Shown: positions 34,814 through 45,682, numbered from the stretch's first letter. The stretch is DNA of 64,000 nt from Prochlorococcus sp. AG-459-B06 (GCA_003209475.1 QCQY01000002.1:29199-93198); one strand, 5' to 3'. Notes: generated from the sequence alone by a model not told the origin. Numbers and translations are program-made.

Positions 34814-35572
34814 ATGGAAAGTTATAAAAATCCTATCTCACTATTTAAACAAACTAATTTTTCAAAAACTATTTGGTGGAAATTAAAAGTTAATATTTCT
34901 GGATATCAAAATGAAACAAAAGATGATTTAGTTACTGAAATATTTAAAAATAGAATTTTTAGGCTTATTTATCCAAATATTTCTCTTAACAACCATAAAT
35001 TATCAAGAATACTAGTTCAACTATATGAAGATGGTTACGTCTGTTGGATAAATTTAGATGGATTAATTATTGAGAAATACGAATTAGGAAAACCTGAGAA
35101 TTCAAAAAAAGAACACTTCTTTATAAAAGATAAAGTTAACTCAATTTTAGATTGGATCAAGGATCAATCTGAGTTAAATAATGAATACCTTTGGGGAGGA
35201 ACATTAGGGCCCAATTTTGATTGTTCTGGATTAATTCAGACTGCTTTTTTAAAGCACCAAATTCATATACCTCGAGACTCTTCTCAAATAAAAAGTTTTT
35301 GTAAACACCTTTTTTATTACAAAGAATCATATACGGCTCTACGACCTGGCGATCTTTTATTTTTTGGAAATGAAGAAAAATGTGATCATATAGGAATCTA
35401 CAAGGGAGACGGATTGTATTACCATAGCTCTGGTAAGGATTTTGGCAGAAATGGAATAGGATTAGATACCCTAAAAAAGTCTAATGACAAAATCTCATTT
35501 CATTATAAATCTAAACTAATTTCGGCAGGACGCGTAGTTAGAAATTATAGATGGGACAGAACTATACGTTAA
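34814..35572 (+). CDS. NlpC/P60 family cell-wall hydrolase
   Basis: YLWGGTLGPNFDCSGLIQTAFLKHQIHIPRDSSQI, LRPGDLLFFGNEEKCDHIGIYKGDGLYYHSSG. Confidence 0.92.
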   Translation: MESYKNPISLFKQTNFSKTIWWKLKVNISGYQNETKDDLVTEIFKNRIFRLIYPNISLNNHKLSRILVQLYEDGYVCWINLDGLIIEKYELGKPENSKKEHFFIKDKVNSILDWIKDQSELNNEYLWGGTLGPNFDCSGLIQTAFLKHQIHIPRDSSQIKSFCKHLFYYKESYTALRPGDLLFFGNEEKCDHIGIYKGDGLYYHSSGKDFGRNGIGLDTLKKSNDKISFHYKSKLISAGRVVRNYRWDRTIR

Positions 35573-35636
35573 TTAATAGAGCTCATATTTTAATTTTAAA
35601 TTAAATTTAAATATTACTTATTCTTTTATTTAGGAA

Positions 35637-36236
35637 TTAGCCAGCAGTCCAAATATTTTTAATAATTGGCATTATGGTATCTAAGTGTAATGTCCCAACA
35701 AGTAACCAAGCAAAAACAGCTCCTCCGCAGCCTCCTAACCAAAATCCACTTGTAAAATCAGCCCAACCAGCTCTTGTAAATAAGTCCTTTGGCGGATTAT
35801 TAACAGTGGCATCTGGAGGTTGAACATTAGGTGCTTTACCAGGTGCATTGTATAGAACAAAAAGTGCTGTCAAAATATGAACAGCTCCAATAGTAGCGAG
35901 AAGTCCAGCTGTTAGAGCAAATTCAGAATTTCTTAATGGGCCAGTCATAGTGAAAGGTCCGTATAGAAGATATCCAAAAGCAGCTCCAGTTTCTAAACCT
36001 CTAAAATTAGGGGAAATACCTTCTCTGTAAAAAGGTAAATTATTTATGAAGGCTTTTGTAAAATAACCACTATTAACTGGGGTAGCTAAATTACCAACAC
36101 AAGGATCAGCAACTGTTTTTACTGCCCATTGTTCTGCTACGCCAATATCATTTGGTTGTACAGAATTATCTATGTATTTCTCATCAAACTTTATAGAACT
36201 TGTTGATTCTGAGAATGATTTTTGAAAGTCGCTCAT
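35637..36236 (-). CDS. psaL: Photosystem I reaction center subunit XI
   Basis: [54 protein letters not shown]. Confidence 0.97.
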   Translation of the reverse strand: MSDFQKSFSESTSSIKFDEKYIDNSVQPNDIGVAEQWAVKTVADPCVGNLATPVNSGYFTKAFINNLPFYREGISPNFRGLETGAAFGYLLYGPFTMTGPLRNSEFALTAGLLATIGAVHILTALFVLYNAPGKAPNVQPPDATVNNPPKDLFTRAGWADFTSGFWLGGCGGAVFAWLLVGTLHLDTIMPIIKNIWTAG

Positions 36237-36263
36237 TTTTTTAATAGTTTAGTGTTTGATAAT

Positions 36264-36377
36264 TTATTCAGTTGCTGTAATTAATCTTCCAATCAATACG
36301 ATAAAAACAGCAGGCGTTGCTATACCAATTAATGGAACAAAAATTGAGGGTAAAAGACTTGGTAAATCAGATGGCAT
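36264..36377 (-). CDS. psaI: Photosystem I reaction center subunit VIII
   Basis: 37 aa MPSDLPSLLPSIFVPLIGIATPAVFIVLIGRLITATE; not in the supplied ORF track; single TM; upstream of psaL. Confidence 0.9.
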   Translation of the reverse strand: MPSDLPSLLPSIFVPLIGIATPAVFIVLIGRLITATE

Positions 36378-36469
36378 AGTTCTTTAAACATCTTTAAACA
36401 CTTTAGTATTTATCTGCGAAATAGTGTTAATTTTTTTACTGGATGATATAAAAATTATTAACTTTTTAA

Positions 36470-36562
36470 ATGTTAAATTTTTTCGCAAATTTACTTATTA
36501 TTTTTATAGGAATATTACTTGTAGTTTTTAAAAAAAGAAGATTTAAAAAGTTAACAAATTAA
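36470..36562 (+). CDS. Possible very small membrane protein (30 aa)
   Basis: MLNFFANLLIIFIGILLVVFKKRRFKKLTN: one TM segment plus basic tail; no strong RBS seen. Confidence 0.3.
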   Translation: MLNFFANLLIIFIGILLVVFKKRRFKKLTN

Positions 36563-36683
36563 AGCAATTTAAATTCTATTAAATTAAACAAAAATAATAA
36601 ATTTTCATCTAAAAAGAAGAGTTTTTTATACAATCACGAAAAAAAACTATTCAGTATTTTATAAAAACTCTCAAAGAATTAAA

Positions 36684-36848
36684 ATGTTTAGTCTTTTTCA
36701 GTGTAATAAAGAAAATAAATTAAAGGCATTTAAAATTGCGGAAGAATTGGCTGAAAAATCAACTTTACCAATTTTGCAAAAAGGCTTAAAAGATATTTCT
36801 TCTGAAGTGGTTGAAATTTCAGCTTTATTAATCAGAAAATTCAAGTAA
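36684..36848 (+). CDS. Possible small protein (54 aa)
   Basis: MFSLFQCNKENKLKAFKIAEELAEKSTLPILQKGLKDISSEVVEISALLIRKFK; amphipathic-looking; occupies otherwise empty gap. Confidence 0.4.
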   Translation: MFSLFQCNKENKLKAFKIAEELAEKSTLPILQKGLKDISSEVVEISALLIRKFK

Positions 36849-36852
36849 AAAT

Positions 36853-37815
36853 TCAATTTTGATCGGCACTACTTATTGACCTAATTCTATAAATTGGACG
36901 ACTTTGACTTTCATGATAAGTCCTAATTAAAAGTTCACTCAATAATCCAAAGCTAAATAATTGAACACCAGCAATTCCTAATATTAATGCAAACATTAAC
37001 AACGGACGATTTCCAATATCCTCGCCCATTATTTTTAAAACTATCAAATAAGAACTCATCGCAAGGCTAATGAAAATACTTATAATTCCAACAAAGCCAA
37101 ATCCATACATTGGTCTTGTTAAAAATTTAGTCATAAACCAAACAGTTAGTAAATCCATTAAAACTCTAAAAGTTCTATCGATTCCATATTTACTAGATCC
37201 ATATTGCCGGCTTCTATGATTTACTTTAATTTCTTTGATTCTTGCACCTTCAATATTTGCTAAAACGGGCAGAAACCTGTGAAGTTCACCATACAACTTA
37301 ATATCATTTATTATTTCTTTCTTAAAAGCTTTTAATGAACATCCATAGTCATGCAATTTCAACCCTGTTACGTGAGCTATTAATTTATTCGCTATTTTTG
37401 ATGGTATTTTTCTATTAATTAATTTATCTTTTCTATCAAACCTCCACCCACAAATCAAATCATAGCCATTATTAATTTCAGAAATTAATTTAGGAATATC
37501 ATTTGGATCATTCTGTAAATCACCATCCAAAGTAATGACAATATCGCCTTTAGAATTATCAAAGCCAGCTGAAATTGCTGCAGTTTGCCCATAATTTTTG
37601 CGAAGAGAAATTACTGACAATTCTTTAATTTTGAGAGTAAATTTTTTTAATACTTGATGGGTATCGTCTTTAGAACCATCATTTACAACAATCAATTCAA
37701 AATTAAATTTATGAAATGACATTACATTTATAACTTCATCCAATAAAAAACCAATACTCTCACTTTCGTTGAAAACAGGGATAATAATAGAAATTAATTG
37801 TTTTATATTTGACAT
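36853..37815 (-). CDS. GtrB/DPM1-like family 2 glycosyltransferase with two C-terminal TM segments
   Basis: ISIIIPVFNESESIGFLLDEV, VVNDGSKDDTHQVL, GDIVITLDGDLQNDP. Confidence 0.92.
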   Translation of the reverse strand: MSNIKQLISIIIPVFNESESIGFLLDEVINVMSFHKFNFELIVVNDGSKDDTHQVLKKFTLKIKELSVISLRKNYGQTAAISAGFDNSKGDIVITLDGDLQNDPNDIPKLISEINNGYDLICGWRFDRKDKLINRKIPSKIANKLIAHVTGLKLHDYGCSLKAFKKEIINDIKLYGELHRFLPVLANIEGARIKEIKVNHRSRQYGSSKYGIDRTFRVLMDLLTVWFMTKFLTRPMYGFGFVGIISIFISLAMSSYLIVLKIMGEDIGNRPLLMFALILGIAGVQLFSFGLLSELLIRTYHESQSRPIYRIRSISSADQN

Positions 37816-37871
37816 TTATATTTGATAATATTTATATAATTTTAACTTAATTTAGAACATTAAAATTAAAC

Positions 37872-37900
37872 AAAAAAAATCACCACAAATGTGGTGATTT
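37872..37900 (-). terminator. Rho-independent terminator downstream of psaB
   Basis: Minus strand AAATCACCAC-atttG...: 10-bp perfect stem (37877-37886/37891-37900), 4-nt loop, then U8 tract. Confidence 0.93.
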
Positions 37901-37919
37901 AAATTATTTGAAGGAAAAT

Positions 37920-40148
37920 TTAACCAAACTTACCTGAAGTTGAGGCAATAACAAAAGCACCGAATGTAAGAATGTTTCCAATCGTGAAATGTGCCAGTCC
38001 AACTAATCTAGCTTGAACTATTGAAAGTGCAACTGGCTTATCTCTCCAGCCAACAAGATTAGCTATTGGAGTACGCTGATGTGCCCAAACTAATGTTTCA
38101 ATTAATTCTTGCCAGTAACCACGCCATGAAATTAGGAACATGAAACCAGTAGCCCAAACTAAGTGACCGAATAGGAACATCCAAGCCCAAGGAGATAAAG
38201 AGTTTACTCCGAATGGATTATATCCGTTAATAAGTTGAGCAGAGTTTAACCAGAGATAATCTCTGAACCAACCCATTAGATAAGTTCCTGATTCATTAAA
38301 TTGCGCAACATTACCCTGCCATATTGCTAGGTGTTTCCAATGCCAGTAGAAAGTTACCCATGCTAGTAAATTTAATGCCCAGAACATAGCTAAGTACATA
38401 GCATCCCATGATGAACTATCACAAGTACCTCCACGGCCGGGGCCATCGCAAGGAAATGCATATCCTAAATCTTTCTTATCCGGAATTAATTTTGTTCCTC
38501 TAGCATCAAGTGCACCTTTAATAAGGATTAAAGCAGTTGTATGAAGACCTAAAGCGATAGCATGGTGGACTAAGAAATCTGCAGGACCTATTGGTAAGAA
38601 AGCACTTAATGCATCCTGTCTATTGATAAGATCCATCCAATAATGATTACCTGGCAATGAATTAGCAGCGAGACTTGCTGAACTTGTAGGATCAGACAAT
38701 AAAGCGTTAAAGCCGTACATCATCTTACCTTGAGCAGCTTGAACGAATTGAGCAAATACTGGCTCAATTAAAATTTGCTTTTCAGGGTTACCAAAAGCTA
38801 CAACAACATCGTTATGCACATAAATTCCAAGAGTATGGAATCCTAGCAACATTGTTACCCAGCTAAGGTGACTTATCAAAGCTTCCTTTGTTCCAAGAAC
38901 TCTTGCAAGTACATTATCTTTATTTAATTCGGGATCATAATCTCTTACAAAGAAAATAGCTCCGTGTGCAAATGCACCAACCATCAAGAACATTGCTATG
39001 TACTGATGATGACTATATAAAGCAGATTGTGTAGTATAGTCCCTGGCAATAAAAGCGTAAGAAGGAAGCGCACCCATATGTTGAGCTACAAGAGAAGTTG
39101 CTACACCAAGTGATGCTAAAGCTAATCCAAGTTGGAAATGTAATGAATTATTTACAGTTTCATATATTCCATCATGATTAATTCCAAAACTACCTTTATG
39201 AGGATCATTAGGGTGTCTTGTATTATGAGCTTCTGTAATTTCCTTGAGGCTATGACCAATACCGAAAGTATTTCTATACATATGACCAGCAATTACAAAA
39301 ACTGTTCCAATCGCAATATGATGATGCGCAATATCTGTAAGCCATAAAGCTTCACTTTGAGGATGAAGACCACCTAAGAAAGTAAAGATTGCTGTTCCAG
39401 CTCCTTCAGCTGTTCCAAATACTTGATCTAAAGAATCAGGATTTTGGGCATATGCTCCCCAGTTTAAAGTAAAGAAAGGAGCTAATCCTGCAGGGTGTGG
39501 AAGAACTGTTAACCAGTTATCCCAACCTACATGCTGTCCTCTTGATTCAGGTATAGCAACATGAACTAAATGTCCTGTCCAAGCAATACTACTAAAACCA
39601 AATAAGACAGCTAGATGATGATTTAATCTTGACTCTGCATTTTTAAACCAAGCTAATGAGGGTCTAAATTTTGGCTGTAAGTGTAACCAACCTGCAAATA
39701 GAGTCCAACAAGCCAAAATACTCATGAATATTGAAGCTTGGAAGAGTTGCTCATTAGTTCTCATTCCAATTGTGTACCACCAATGGTAGAGACCTGAGTA
39801 AGCTATGTTAACTGGACCACTAGCCCCAGCTTGTGTCATTGCTTCTGTGATACCAGATCCAAAATGTGGATCCCAAATAGCATGAGCAATAGGGCGAACA
39901 TGGGTTGGATCAAGTACAAATTGCTCAAAGTTACCTTGCCAAGCAATATGAAATAAGTTGCCAGCTACCCAGAGGGCGATTATTGCTAGATGACCAAAAT
40001 GAGTAGAGAAAAGCTTCTGATAAAGCTTTTCTTCGGTCATACCATCATGACTTTCAAAGTCATGGGCGGTAGCTATTCCGTACCATATTCGTCGGGTTGT
40101 AGGGTCCTGAGCTAGACCCTGGTTAAATGATGGAAATTTTGTTGCCAT
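37920..40148 (-). CDS. psaB: Photosystem I P700 apoprotein A2
   Basis: 742 aa; [26 protein letters not shown]. Confidence 0.99.
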
Positions 40149-40175
40149 TGTATTAAAAAGGTGAAGTTCAGGTAA

Positions 40176-42479
40176 TTAGCCCAGGCCGAAAAGGCGAGCG
40201 TGGAAGAATGCCCAAGTAGTCGCTATACCACCTACTAAGAAGTGAGTAACGCCAACTGCACGACCTTGAGTAATTGATAGTGCTCTTGGTTGAATTGTTG
40301 GAGCAACTTTAAGTTTGTTATGAGCCCAAACAATTGATTCAAAAAGCTCTTGCCAGTAACCTCTTCCGCTGAATAAGAACATTAAGCTAAATGCCCAGAT
40401 AAAGTGTGCTCCTAAGAACATCAAACCATACATACTTATAGCTGAACCATAACTGGTCAAAACCTGAGAAGATTGAGCCCATAAAAAGTCTCTAAGCCAA
40501 CCATTAATAGTAATGGCACTTTGAGTGAAATTACCTCCAGTTAGTCCCCAAACATCACTTTGCATCTTCCAAGAAAAATGGAAAATAACAATTGATAAGC
40601 AGTTATACATCCAGAAGAGTGCTAAGAAAACATGATCCCAAGAAGAAACTTGACATGTGCCTCCTCTACCAGGACCATCACATGGAAATCTAAATCCTAA
40701 TGATGCTTTATCAGGGATCAATCTTGAGCTTCTTGCATAAAGAACACCTTTAAGAAGAATTAAAACTGTTACGTGTATTTGGAATGCATGGATGTGATGA
40801 ATCATCAGGTCAGCAGTTCCTAAGGGAATTGGAGCGATAGCAACCTTTCCACCTACTTCAACTAAACTTCCATTAAATACTTCACTTATAGCTTTATGAG
40901 GTAAAGCTTCTGCTGTACCGGCCAATATAGAAGTACCTACGGCTGAAGCTTGAATGCTTTGAACCCATTGAGCAAATATTGGTTGAAGTTGAATTGCAGA
41001 ATCACTAAACATATCTTGAGGTCTTCCTAAAGCTCTCATTGTGTCGTTATGAATGTAGAGTCCAAAGCTATGGAAACCTAACCACATGCAAACCCAATTA
41101 AGATGGCTTATTAGAGCATCTCTAGCTTTTAGAATTCTGTCCAATACATTATCTATGTGTTTTGCTGGATCATAATCTCGGACCATCGCAATTCCAGCAT
41201 GTGCCCCAGCTCCAACTATGAATAATCCACCTATCCACATGTGATGAGTGAATAATCCAAGAACCGTCATGTAGTCAGTAGCTATATATGGATATGGTGG
41301 CATAGCGTACATATGATGAGATACAAGAATGCTTATTGATCCAAGCATCGCAAGGTTTACTGATAGCTGCGCATGTCTACTTTCAGCCATGAACTCAAAA
41401 AGACCTTGGTGACCTTTAGGAGCAGGGAATAATATTGGGTCTCCTTGTTGTGAATCTAATATTTCTTTCATGCTATGACCAATACCATAGTTGGTTCTAT
41501 ACATATGACCACCAATTATTGCTATAACACCAAAAGCTAAATGATGATGAGAAACATCAGTCATCCATAAGCTTCCTGTCACAGGGTTTAATCCACCTTT
41601 GAAGGTAAGAAAGTCTGAGAAAGCTAACCAATTTAAACTGAAGAAATTACCTGTACCACTTGCTAAGCCTGGAAATATCTGACCGATAATCTGCGGATCG
41701 CAGAGTTGATGAGGCATAGGCATGTCTGCAATAGTTGCTATTTCCTTTCCATTAATAACTAGAGGAGAACCTGCATCAATTGCATCTAAAAGAGCAGCTG
41801 TAGGAGCTCCAATATGAATACAATGTCCTGCCCAGGCTAAAGATCCTAGTCCTACTAAACCAGCTATATGATGGTTAAGCATAGACTCAATATCTTGAAA
41901 CCACTCCATTTTTGGGGCTGCTTTGTGATAGTGAAAAATTCCTGCATGAAGCATAAGTGCGGCCATTACTACAGCACCTATAGCTAAAGCCATTAACTCA
42001 GTTTCGTTAGTTATTCCCCATGCTCGCCACATGTGAAATATTCCTGAACTGATTTGAATGCCGTTGTAGTTAGCACCAAGATCAGCATTGAGCATTTCTT
42101 GACCCACAACAGCCCATACTTGTTGAGCCCCAGGTTTAACATGAGTTGGATCTGCTAACCAACCTGAATAATTAGAAAATCTAGCTCCATGGAAAAATGC
42201 AGCACTCATCCATATGAAAATAACTGCAAGGTGTCCAAAATGAGCTGAAAAGATTTTTCTTGTTGCTTCTTCAGCATCCCCTGTATGCACATCGAAATCA
42301 TGTGCGTCTGCATGCAAATTCCAAATCCAAGTTGTAGTCTTTGGCCCTTTAGATAATTTACTAGACCAGAAACCTGGCTTATCTAATTTGGCAAAGTCAA
42401 TTGGTCTAGGATCTGCCTTAACAGGCTCTTCTAAAACCTTTTTGTTTTTTTCTCCACTTTCTGGTGGGCTGATGGTCAT
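40176..42479 (-). CDS. psaA: Photosystem I P700 apoprotein A1
   Basis: 767 aa; [26 protein letters not shown]. Confidence 0.99.
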   Translation of the reverse strand: MTISPPESGEKNKKVLEEPVKADPRPIDFAKLDKPGFWSSKLSKGPKTTTWIWNLHADAHDFDVHTGDAEEATRKIFSAHFGHLAVIFIWMSAAFFHGARFSNYSGWLADPTHVKPGAQQVWAVVGQEMLNADLGANYNGIQISSGIFHMWRAWGITNETELMALAIGAVVMAALMLHAGIFHYHKAAPKMEWFQDIESMLNHHIAGLVGLGSLAWAGHCIHIGAPTAALLDAIDAGSPLVINGKEIATIADMPMPHQLCDPQIIGQIFPGLASGTGNFFSLNWLAFSDFLTFKGGLNPVTGSLWMTDVSHHHLAFGVIAIIGGHMYRTNYGIGHSMKEILDSQQGDPILFPAPKGHQGLFEFMAESRHAQLSVNLAMLGSISILVSHHMYAMPPYPYIATDYMTVLGLFTHHMWIGGLFIVGAGAHAGIAMVRDYDPAKHIDNVLDRILKARDALISHLNWVCMWLGFHSFGLYIHNDTMRALGRPQDMFSDSAIQLQPIFAQWVQSIQASAVGTSILAGTAEALPHKAISEVFNGSLVEVGGKVAIAPIPLGTADLMIHHIHAFQIHVTVLILLKGVLYARSSRLIPDKASLGFRFPCDGPGRGGTCQVSSWDHVFLALFWMYNCLSIVIFHFSWKMQSDVWGLTGGNFTQSAITINGWLRDFLWAQSSQVLTSYGSAISMYGLMFLGAHFIWAFSLMFLFSGRGYWQELFESIVWAHNKLKVAPTIQPRALSITQGRAVGVTHFLVGGIATTWAFFHARLFGLG

Positions 42480-42628
42480 CTAGCACCTCGAAAATAATTG
42501 ATCTTAAATTAGATTTATAAGTTCTTGAGTTTATCTTTAATAATAATCTCAAAGAAAACGAATCAATCTTTTATTAAGATCCTCGTTTAAAAAATAATAA
42601 GGCAAAGATTCTTTCGATATGCATTAAC

Positions 42629-42654
42629 GTAACAAATGTTCTAATGATTGTTAC
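42629..42654. promoter_or_regulatory. Dyad GTAACAA-N12-TTGTTAC in psaA/cobJ divergent intergenic region
   Basis: Perfect 7-bp inverted repeat, 12-nt spacer. Confidence 0.5.
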
Positions 42655-42695
42655 TATATGACTATTTTGTTAAATTCCAGTCTATGACTGATTTA

Positions 42696-42711
42696 TGAGT
42701 ATTTTTACTCA
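42696..42711. promoter_or_regulatory. Dyad TGAGTA-N4-TACTCA in psaA/cobJ divergent intergenic region
   Basis: Perfect 6-bp inverted repeat, 4-nt spacer. Confidence 0.45.
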
Positions 42712-42813
42712 AATTTTATGTAAATTTCTTAAATTTTTTTTTATATTTCAAAGAAAATTTTTTAAATCCAGCGACAGGATATAATTTCAACATAACTATC
42801 AATAGTTTCTGAT

Positions 42814-44616
42814 TTGAAAGGAATTGCAATAGGTCTATCTAATAATTCAGAAGAAATTTTAAAAAGGCTTAAAAAAACCGAATTTGTCAAAGATATATAT
42901 ATTGCAAGTTCTTCAAAAGATGGTGGTAAGGAAAATGAACTTATTCAAGTACAAAAACCTAGAGAAATTTTGCTTAAAAAATGGCCGGAGATAGATTTTA
43001 TAATTTTTATAGGCTCAATTGCTGCATCAATACGCATAATAAATTCTTTTTTAACCTCTAAAGATCAAGATCCAGGTGTAATCGTTATAGATAACAAATG
43101 TTCCAAGATAGTTCCTTTAATTGGCTTACACCAGTCAAATGCGCAAAATATTGCATATCAAATTGCTAATTTACTTGGCGGCGAAATAATAGAAACTAAT
43201 AATTCCAATGATCAAAGCTTCTTAAATCTTGATGCATTTGGAAATCAATGGGGTTGGAAAAGATCTGGCAATATAAAGGATTGGTCAAAACTAGTAATTA
43301 AACAAGCCAAGAACGAAGAAATATTTTGCAAACAATTATCTGGTAATAGCTTATGGAAAACTTCCAAATCAGGGGCGATTATTAATCAAATTAATAAAAA
43401 AGAAATTGAAAAACCAGATTCAACATTTCATGTGAGTATATTCGAAAATGATGAAACAAATTGGCATCCGCCCGTATTATGGATTGGCATTGGGTGTGAA
43501 AGAGATACAAGCAAAGAATTAATAGGAAATTCTTTAAATAATTTTTTAGAATCAAGAAATTTATCACAACAATCAATTGCGGGATTTGCAACTATTGATC
43601 TTAAAAAAGACGAGAAAGGAATATTAGAAGTTGCTGAAGGAAAAAACTTGCCTATAAAGTTTTTTAGTAAAGAAGATCTTTCAAAAATAATTGTTCCAAA
43701 TCCATCAAATGTCGTACAAAAGGAAATTGGCACTCCTTCCGTAGCAGAAGCCTCTTGCTTACTCGCAGCAGGAAAAGATGCAAAATTATTAGAAGAAAAA
43801 AGAATTTTTAAAAATGAATCTGGGGCAGTAACTATCGCTGTAGCAGAATCAAAGAATCAATATAATCCAACTCATGGCGAAATACACATTATTGGGAGTG
43901 GGCCTGGTGATATCTCCTTCCTAACCAATAATGCAAAAAAAGCACTTTCAAGATGTACTGTTTGGATCGGATACAAAATGTATTTAGATTTAATTAAGCC
44001 CCTAAAAAGGAGTGATCAAGTTTTAATTGAAAGTAAACTTACTGAAGAAAAAGAGAGATGCAGTAAAGCAATTAAACTAGCCGAGGAAGGAATTAAAGTG
44101 GCTTTAATTTCTTCAGGTGAATCAGGATTTTATGGCATGGCTGGTTTACTTTTAGAATTACTTCAAAAAATCAAAAAAGAACATAGGCCTTACTTTGAAG
44201 TACATCCAGGTATAAGTAGTGTTCAATTAGCTGCTGCGATTAGCGGCGCACCACTAATGAATGATTTTTGTTCAATAAGCCTAAGCGATAAATTAACGCC
44301 ATGGTCTTTAATAGAAAAAAGAATTGAAGGAGCTCTTGTTGGTGATTTTGTAATAGCTTTATTTAATCCTCAATCCATTGAAAGAAATTGGCAGCTAAAA
44401 AGTGTAATAGATATATGTTTACAAACTAGGCATGAGGATACTCCAGTTCTAGTGGCTAGGCAAGTAGGGAGAGAAAATCAATCCAAAAAATTTGTTACTT
44501 TAAACACCATTCCTTTTAAAGAGATTGATATGTTGTCAATCATTATTATTGGCAATTCTCAAACAACCTTAGTTGATGAAATATTTCTCACTCCCAGAGG
44601 TTATTTACAAAATTAA
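42814..44616 (+). CDS. cobJ: Fused CbiG / precorrin-3B C17-methyltransferase (CobJ/CbiH) (TTG start)
   Basis: N-terminal CbiG-like region (PVLWIGIGCERDTS...GFATIDLKKDE, TPSVAEASCLLAAG) followed by HIIGSGPGDISFLTNNA...VHPGISSVQLAAA methyltransferase. Confidence 0.9.
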   Translation: MKGIAIGLSNNSEEILKRLKKTEFVKDIYIASSSKDGGKENELIQVQKPREILLKKWPEIDFIIFIGSIAASIRIINSFLTSKDQDPGVIVIDNKCSKIVPLIGLHQSNAQNIAYQIANLLGGEIIETNNSNDQSFLNLDAFGNQWGWKRSGNIKDWSKLVIKQAKNEEIFCKQLSGNSLWKTSKSGAIINQINKKEIEKPDSTFHVSIFENDETNWHPPVLWIGIGCERDTSKELIGNSLNNFLESRNLSQQSIAGFATIDLKKDEKGILEVAEGKNLPIKFFSKEDLSKIIVPNPSNVVQKEIGTPSVAEASCLLAAGKDAKLLEEKRIFKNESGAVTIAVAESKNQYNPTHGEIHIIGSGPGDISFLTNNAKKALSRCTVWIGYKMYLDLIKPLKRSDQVLIESKLTEEKERCSKAIKLAEEGIKVALISSGESGFYGMAGLLLELLQKIKKEHRPYFEVHPGISSVQLAAAISGAPLMNDFCSISLSDKLTPWSLIEKRIEGALVGDFVIALFNPQSIERNWQLKSVIDICLQTRHEDTPVLVARQVGRENQSKKFVTLNTIPFKEIDMLSIIIIGNSQTTLVDEIFLTPRGYLQN

Positions 44617-44708
44617 ATTTAGATAATCCATAATTTAATAAATAGAATGTTTTTCTTTGCTTTTTTTTTATAAGAATACTAATCTTTTATAATAATTAAG
44701 GAAATTAA

Positions 44709-45497
44709 TTGAAAAATATTGGTTTAATTTTGTTTGATATAGATGGGGTGATCCGCAGTGTAGAAAATAGTTACAGACTTTCATTAAAAAAAACAGTTTA
44801 CAAATTTTGCGGATGGGAGCCAAGTTATATGGATATTGATAATGCAAAAAATGAAGGGATCTGGAATAATGACTGGGATTTAAGTTTAGAACTTATAAAA
44901 AGATGTATCAAAAAAGATAACTTAAACCTTAAAATTCCTCCAAGAGAGGAAATAGTAAAATGTTTTGAAGAGTTTTACTTTGGTGGAGATCCAAATAAAG
45001 AGAGTAAATATTGGTCTGGATACATAACAAATGAGGAGTTATTAGTTGATAAAAAGTTTTTTGATTTAATTCAAAGCAATGGAATAATCTGGGGTTTTGT
45101 TAGTGGTGCAGAGCCTGCTTCTGCAAAATTTGTTTTAGAAAAAAGACTTGGACTAAAATCACCACCATTAATATCTATGGGAGATGCCCCCGACAAACCT
45201 GACCCTAAAGGTTTTATTAAATTATCAAAAAAACTTATTGGAGATAAACTTGGTGAATCAAATATTCCCATCGCATATGTGGGAGATACTATTGCAGATA
45301 TAAATACAGTTATAAACGCTAGAAAGGAAATACCATCTCAGAAATTCATAAGTATTGGAATAGCTCCACCTCATTTACATTTCAATTCTCGATTAAAAGA
45401 ACGTGATTCTTACGAAAAAAATCTAAGAAATGCAGGCGCTGACTTGATTATAAATTCTATTTATGACCTCAAAGAAATTAATTTTGACTTATTTTAA
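44709..45497 (+). CDS. HAD-superfamily hydrolase, subfamily IA (TTG start)
   Basis: LILFDIDGVIRSVENSYR, SGAEPASAKFVL, GDAPDKPDPKGF, YVGDTIADINTV. Confidence 0.87.
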   Translation: MKNIGLILFDIDGVIRSVENSYRLSLKKTVYKFCGWEPSYMDIDNAKNEGIWNNDWDLSLELIKRCIKKDNLNLKIPPREEIVKCFEEFYFGGDPNKESKYWSGYITNEELLVDKKFFDLIQSNGIIWGFVSGAEPASAKFVLEKRLGLKSPPLISMGDAPDKPDPKGFIKLSKKLIGDKLGESNIPIAYVGDTIADINTVINARKEIPSQKFISIGIAPPHLHFNSRLKERDSYEKNLRNAGADLIINSIYDLKEINFDLF

Positions 45498-45532
45498 AAC
45501 AAGTATTAATTAAAAATTTTCTGAACAAATTA

Positions 45533-45621
45533 CGGAGAGGGAGGGATTCGAACCCTCGACAAAAGTTACCTCCTGTAACTCCTTAGCAGGGAGCCGCTTT
45601 CAACCACTCAGCCACCTCTCC
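45533..45621 (-). tRNA. tRNA-Ser (anticodon GCU)
   Basis: 89 nt with long variable arm; minus strand GGAGAGGTGGCTGAGTGGTTGAAAGCGGCTCCCTGCTAAGGAG...GGTTCGAATCCCTCCCTCTCCG. Confidence 0.97.
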
Positions 45622-45682
45622 ATTTCTTATACATTATCAATTTATTTGCAAACATTCAAAATTATTTATTTTATCGAAATGT

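Noticed and set aside
36619-36670. Inverted repeat GAGTTTTTTATA / TATAAAAACTC upstream of the 54-aa ORF
   Set aside because: A/T-run based, one base out of register, 29-nt loop; easily expected by chance in this base composition.
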